From CAZNNH01 sp964574335 (GTDB taxonomy: Bacteria; Acidobacteriota; Vicinamibacteria; Fen-336), in assembly GCA_964574335.1 (NCBI GenBank), contig CAZNNH010000201.1, positions 1 to 10,862 of the forward strand: a DNA stretch of 10,862 nucleotides. The letters are read 5' to 3'. Position 1 is the stretch's first letter. Each line of letters opens with the position of its first letter. Shown here one piece after another: positions 6,312 through 10,862 of the stretch. The notes under the pieces are model-generated. The model was not told the origin of the DNA. It saw nothing but the letters and a program-made list of their open reading frames with translations, and ran no database searches. The position numbers and the translations under genes are program-made.

Positions 6312-6339
6312 TACTAGCTCGCCGACGGAGCCCGCTCAA
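6311..6339 (-). promoter_or_regulatory. Sigma-70-type promoter of the RHH/GNAT module
   Basis: On the minus strand, TTGAGC (6334-6339) and TAGTAT (6311-6316) are separated by exactly 17 bases. The predicted start near 6304 gives a leader of about 30 bases before the antitoxin ATG. The module therefore appears to be transcribed independently of the nucleotidyltransferase pair upstream. Confidence 0.6.
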
Positions 6340-6355
6340 CCCGAGACCCACGACC

Positions 6356-6967
6356 TCAAGTGACGGGTCCTCCGACGGGGCGACTGAGCCGCTCCCACCG
6401 CGCCCGGGCTCGCGAGAGCCGGACCTCCGCGTTCGCCAGCTCGTCGGGGAACAACGCCTCCACCAACTGGAGCATGTTCAGGTGGAGGGCGCCCGGGTCG
6501 CCCACCACGGCGCCCATCTCCTCCTCGTAGCGGGTCACCAGCACACCGTAGTCGAAGAAGACCGCACGGTGAACGGCCAGCAGTCCGGCAATGTCCGCCT
6601 CGGCTCCCCGGATCACCTTCATCAAGGCGAGATCGTGCCGCTCCGGCAGCCAGACCGCGAGACGGACGAGATCGGGCAAGGCTCGGATCAGTCGCTCCTC
6701 CAGGCCGTACGGGCCGTCCGCCACCGACGCGTGGTCGAGGGGGATTGGCAGCCCGGTCACCTCTCGCGCCGTCCGGGCGGCGGCCTCCAGCGCTCCGGCA
6801 CCAGACGTGTCGAACGCGTAGTCGATGTCCCGGGTCATCACCGGGACCTCGCCACACCCCAGGACCACGGCGGCGCCACCGACGATCACGATTCGGTGTT
6901 CGGTAGTCAGGGCCGCATCGATCGCGCGAAGGAAGCGCTCGATGGCGAGCCGGTCATACCTCCGCAT
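6356..6967 (-). CDS. DUF6036/MNT-like nucleotidyltransferase
   Basis: This 203-residue protein has a minimal nucleotidyltransferase fold. Residues 27-50 read IVIVGGAAVVLGCG then TRDIDYAF, the GG...D-x-D active-site pattern of polymerase-beta-like nucleotidyltransferases, with D47 and D49 as metal ligands. Further on, HDLALMKVIRG and EADIAG follow the K/R-D pattern seen in DUF6036 and AbiEii-like proteins. Such enzymes are often toxins in toxin-antitoxin or abortive-infection pairs, transferring nucleotides to tRNA or to a partner protein. The gene overlaps its upstream winged-helix partner by 14 bases, and an AGGG (6972-6975) precedes the ATG by four bases. The exact reaction and any toxic role are inference; a metabolic or regulatory nucleotidyltransferase is possible. 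Confidence 0.8.
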   Translation of the reverse strand: MRRYDRLAIERFLRAIDAALTTEHRIVIVGGAAVVLGCGEVPVMTRDIDYAFDTSGAGALEAAARTAREVTGLPIPLDHASVADGPYGLEERLIRALPDLVRLAVWLPERHDLALMKVIRGAEADIAGLLAVHRAVFFDYGVLVTRYEEEMGAVVGDPGALHLNMLQLVEALFPDELANAEVRLSRARARWERLSRPVGGPVT

Positions 6968-7727
6968 GCTGCCCTGGCAAGAGCGGCGCGTGCTTACGGA
7001 ACACCGCCTCGATCGTCTCGAGCGGCAGGTTCATCAGGTAGCCCCAGCGGCGGGCCACCGGCGGTGTGGTTCTCCGGGCCACCGCCGCCGCGTAACGACC
7101 GGTGGCGCGGGTGAAGAACTGCCTCACTCGCCGGCGCCGCCGGTCGCGAAGGCCGAGGGACGCTCGCACCAGATCGGGTGCCTCGCCCAGCCTGCCGGCC
7201 AGCTCCAGGAAGAGCCCCAAGGCCGGGCGCTCGTCCCGTTTCGTGACTTCCGTGGAAAGACGATCCCAATCGATGCGCTGCCGGTTGAGCCAGAGGACAT
7301 AGGGCAGCACCTTCGCCAGTTGCCCGTCGTCGTGGGACAGCGACACGGCTTCCGCCAGGGTCTCCTCGATGGTCTCGCTGGGTGCCTCGCCCGCCTGATC
7401 CGTGACGAAGGGCGCCCCGAGCGCAGCCAGCTTCCCTGCCATGCTCTCGACACGTTCCCTGGCCGGCTGCCGGGGGTGTGCCTCGAGCAGGCGCTCGATC
7501 AGCTCCCGGTCCGGGTGCTCCCGCTGCGCCCGGTAGACCAGGCTCGCTCCCTGCCGCTCACGGACCGCCAGGCCGGCCGCACACATCGCATGGAGCTCGT
7601 CGTGGGCGGCCGCGAAGCTCACATCCGCCAGGCGCGCCAGCCCCGACACGCTTCCGGTCGACCTGTCCCGCCAGAGGACGACGAGCAGGGCCCTTCGGGT
7701 CCGGCTGGTCACCAGGTACTCCAGCAT
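6954..7727 (-). CDS. Winged-helix transcriptional regulator partnered with the nucleotidyltransferase
   Basis: This 257-residue protein begins with MLEYLVTSRTRRALLVVLW and continues with LARLADVSFAAAHDEL and AAGLAVRERQGASLVYRA. That is an N-terminal winged-helix domain (about 1-75) of the ArsR/MarR-like kind, with the recognition helix near VSFAAAHDEL. The remaining 180 residues are helical with Arg-rich stretches and match no family I can name. A GTG at 7748 is in frame and would add seven residues, but it lies inside the promoter spacer and has no Shine-Dalgarno. The promoter places transcription at the A of ATG 7727, so I take that as a leaderless start. The gene overlaps the nucleotidyltransferase gene by 14 bases. 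By analogy with AbiEi/AbiEii and similar pairs it may be the antitoxin and autorepressor; this is inferred from layout. Confidence 0.72.
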   Translation of the reverse strand: MLEYLVTSRTRRALLVVLWRDRSTGSVSGLARLADVSFAAAHDELHAMCAAGLAVRERQGASLVYRAQREHPDRELIERLLEAHPRQPARERVESMAGKLAALGAPFVTDQAGEAPSETIEETLAEAVSLSHDDGQLAKVLPYVLWLNRQRIDWDRLSTEVTKRDERPALGLFLELAGRLGEAPDLVRASLGLRDRRRRRVRQFFTRATGRYAAAVARRTTPPVARRWGYLMNLPLETIEAVFRKHAPLLPGQHAEV

Positions 7728-7733
7728 GTCCAG

Positions 7734-7762
7734 ATTATCGGATTTCACGATAGTCGTGTCAA
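7734..7762 (-). promoter_or_regulatory. Near-consensus promoter giving a leaderless winged-helix mRNA
   Basis: On the minus strand, TTGACA (7757-7762) and GATAAT (7734-7739) are separated by exactly 17 bases, giving 11 of 12 consensus bases. The A of ATG 7727 is the seventh base after the -10, the usual transcription start distance, so the mRNA should begin at the start codon. Confidence 0.75.
7746..7758. promoter_or_regulatory. 13-bp palindrome in the winged-helix promoter spacer
   Basis: CACGA, TAG, TCGTG is a perfect 5-3-5 inverted repeat lying between the -35 and -10 hexamers and overlapping the end of the -35. A repressor bound there would block RNA polymerase, so it is a good candidate operator for the winged-helix protein itself. 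Binding is inferred. Confidence 0.5.
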
Positions 7763-7817
7763 GTGGGCCAGCTCTTTGACGAAGGAGCCGACGACGCGAC
7801 CATAAGACTAAAAGAAT

Positions 7818-7846
7818 TTGACAAATACACGCTCATATCCTATCCT
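7818..7846 (+). promoter_or_regulatory. clpB promoter
   Basis: A perfect -35 TTGACA (7818-7823) is followed after 17 bases by TATCCT (7841-7846, four of six consensus bases) in an AT-rich pocket. Start of transcription near 7853 leaves a leader of about 13 bases holding only the ribosome binding site. I see no CIRCE, HspR-type or sigma-32 element, so heat control is not evident. A weaker pair, TTGACG (7776-7781) and CATAAG (7801-7806), lies upstream with a 19-base spacer. Confidence 0.65.
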
Positions 7847-7853
7847 GGGGGTG

Positions 7854-7861
7854 AGGAGGGG
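7854..7861 (+). promoter_or_regulatory. Strong Shine-Dalgarno of clpB
   Basis: AGGAGGGG ends four bases before the ATG at 7866 (core GGAGG six bases away). It selects this ATG over the in-frame upstream ATG at 7818, which falls inside the -35 region. Confidence 0.75.
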
Positions 7862-7865
7862 TACC

Positions 7866-10469
<2,604 letters not shown>

Positions 10470-10501
10470 TCGCCACGGGTCGGATCCCGGCCGAGTCCCG
10501 G

Positions 10502-10538
10502 ATTCTTCGGGCGCGGCTTTGACGAGCGCCCCTAGAAT
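10502..10538. terminator. Bidirectional hairpin between clpB and the cyclophilin gene
   Basis: GGGCGC (10509-10514) pairs with GCGCCC (10526-10531) around an 11-base loop. The stem extends past a symmetric two-base bulge by ATTCT (10502-10506) pairing with AGAAT (10534-10538). It lies between two convergent genes and includes the cyclophilin stop codon. There is no long T run on either side, so it may act as a 3'-end-stabilising hairpin or a weak intrinsic terminator. Confidence 0.5.
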
Positions 10539-10862
10539 GACGCCCCGGCCTCGTTGGGCTGGGGCTCGGGCTCGGGTGTGGGCGCGGGCTCCAGGATCCG
10601 GACCCGCTCGATGACCACCGGTGACCGTGGCAGATGCTGGTGGGGGCGCCGGACGGTGGTGGCCACCCGGGAGATCTTGTCCACCACGTCCATCCCCTCG
10701 AGCACCTGGCCGAACACCGTGTAGCCGGCGCCGCTGATCCCGAAGTCGAGGCCGTGGTTGGTCTTCAGATTGATGAAGAACTGGGCGCGGGCGCTGTTGG
10801 GGTCTGTGACCCGGGCCATCGCCACCGCCCCGCGGACGTTGCGCAGCCCGTTGCGCGCCTCG
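10532..10862 (-). CDS. Cyclophilin-type peptidyl-prolyl isomerase (C-terminal part)
   Basis: The gene's 5' end lies beyond the window; 110 residues are visible, entering at EARNGLRNVRGAVAMARV. The conserved cyclophilin core is clear: RGAVAMARV, SARAQFFINL, LDFGISGAGYTVFGQVLEGMDVVDKI (read as adjoining blocks), ending PRSPVVIERVRIL. The pattern, including PHQHLP before the last strand, follows bacterial PpiA/PpiB enzymes that isomerise X-Pro bonds. The catalytic Arg of the FHRV motif is upstream and not visible, and neither is any signal peptide or lipobox. The protein ends in a Pro/Glu-rich tail (EPAPTPEPEPQPNEAGASF) not usual for short cytoplasmic PpiB, so an exported form is possible. It stops at TAG 10532-10534 within the hairpin shared with clpB. 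Confidence 0.9.
   Translation of the reverse strand, partial: EARNGLRNVRGAVAMARVTDPNSARAQFFINLKTNHGLDFGISGAGYTVFGQVLEGMDVVDKISRVATTVRRPHQHLPRSPVVIERVRILEPAPTPEPEPQPNEAGASF

Noticed and set aside
7728..7748. GTG at 7748 as the start of the winged-helix gene
   Set aside because: It lies within the promoter spacer upstream of the predicted transcription start and has no Shine-Dalgarno. ATG 7727 fits both the promoter and the protein fold.

Overview
The window is very GC-rich, with compact genes and strongly G/C-biased wobble positions in the housekeeping genes. It looks like chromosomal DNA of a high-GC bacterium. The content (TrpB2-type tryptophan synthase beta, an RlmI-family rRNA methyltransferase, ClpB, a cyclophilin, and at least one apparently leaderless promoter) would fit Chloroflexota, Actinomycetota or a similar high-GC lineage. 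The sequence alone does not fix the phylum.

Layout. (1) Positions 1-299 hold the 3' end of a TrpB2-like gene. (2) Positions 300-902 have no intact gene, but they carry a minus-strand, coding-like relic (about 381-587) interrupted by an in-frame TGA. (3) Positions 903-3538 hold a plus-strand cluster: a possible 51-residue Trp-rich small ORF, a B12-binding radical SAM enzyme (1062-2444), and a SPASM-like radical SAM enzyme (2441-3538) joined to it by an ATGA overlap. (4) Positions 3539-4293 are a decayed stretch with minus-strand relics, including the C-terminal end of an integrase-type transposase. (5) Positions 4294-5466 encode the rRNA methyltransferase. (6) Positions 5484-7727, minus strand, hold two stacked toxin-antitoxin-like modules: an RHH antitoxin with a GNAT toxin (TacAT-like), and a winged-helix protein with a DUF6036/MNT-type nucleotidyltransferase. 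(7) Positions 7866-10469 encode ClpB. (8) Positions 10532-10862, minus strand, hold the C-terminal part of a cyclophilin convergent with clpB.

The radical SAM pair, bordered by relics on both sides, looks like an accessory island inserted between trpB2 and rlmI. No pathway can be assigned from the window; a RiPP-type modification of the small Trp-rich ORF is one testable idea. The two toxin-antitoxin-like modules form a second accessory block between rlmI and clpB, and each has its own readable sigma-70-type promoter. The winged-helix promoter has ideal 17-bp spacing, places transcription at the A of an ATG (a leaderless mRNA), and has a 13-bp palindrome in its spacer that could be an autoregulatory operator. 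The divergent clpB promoter is equally clear, with TTGACA, 17 bp, TATCCT and a strong Shine-Dalgarno.
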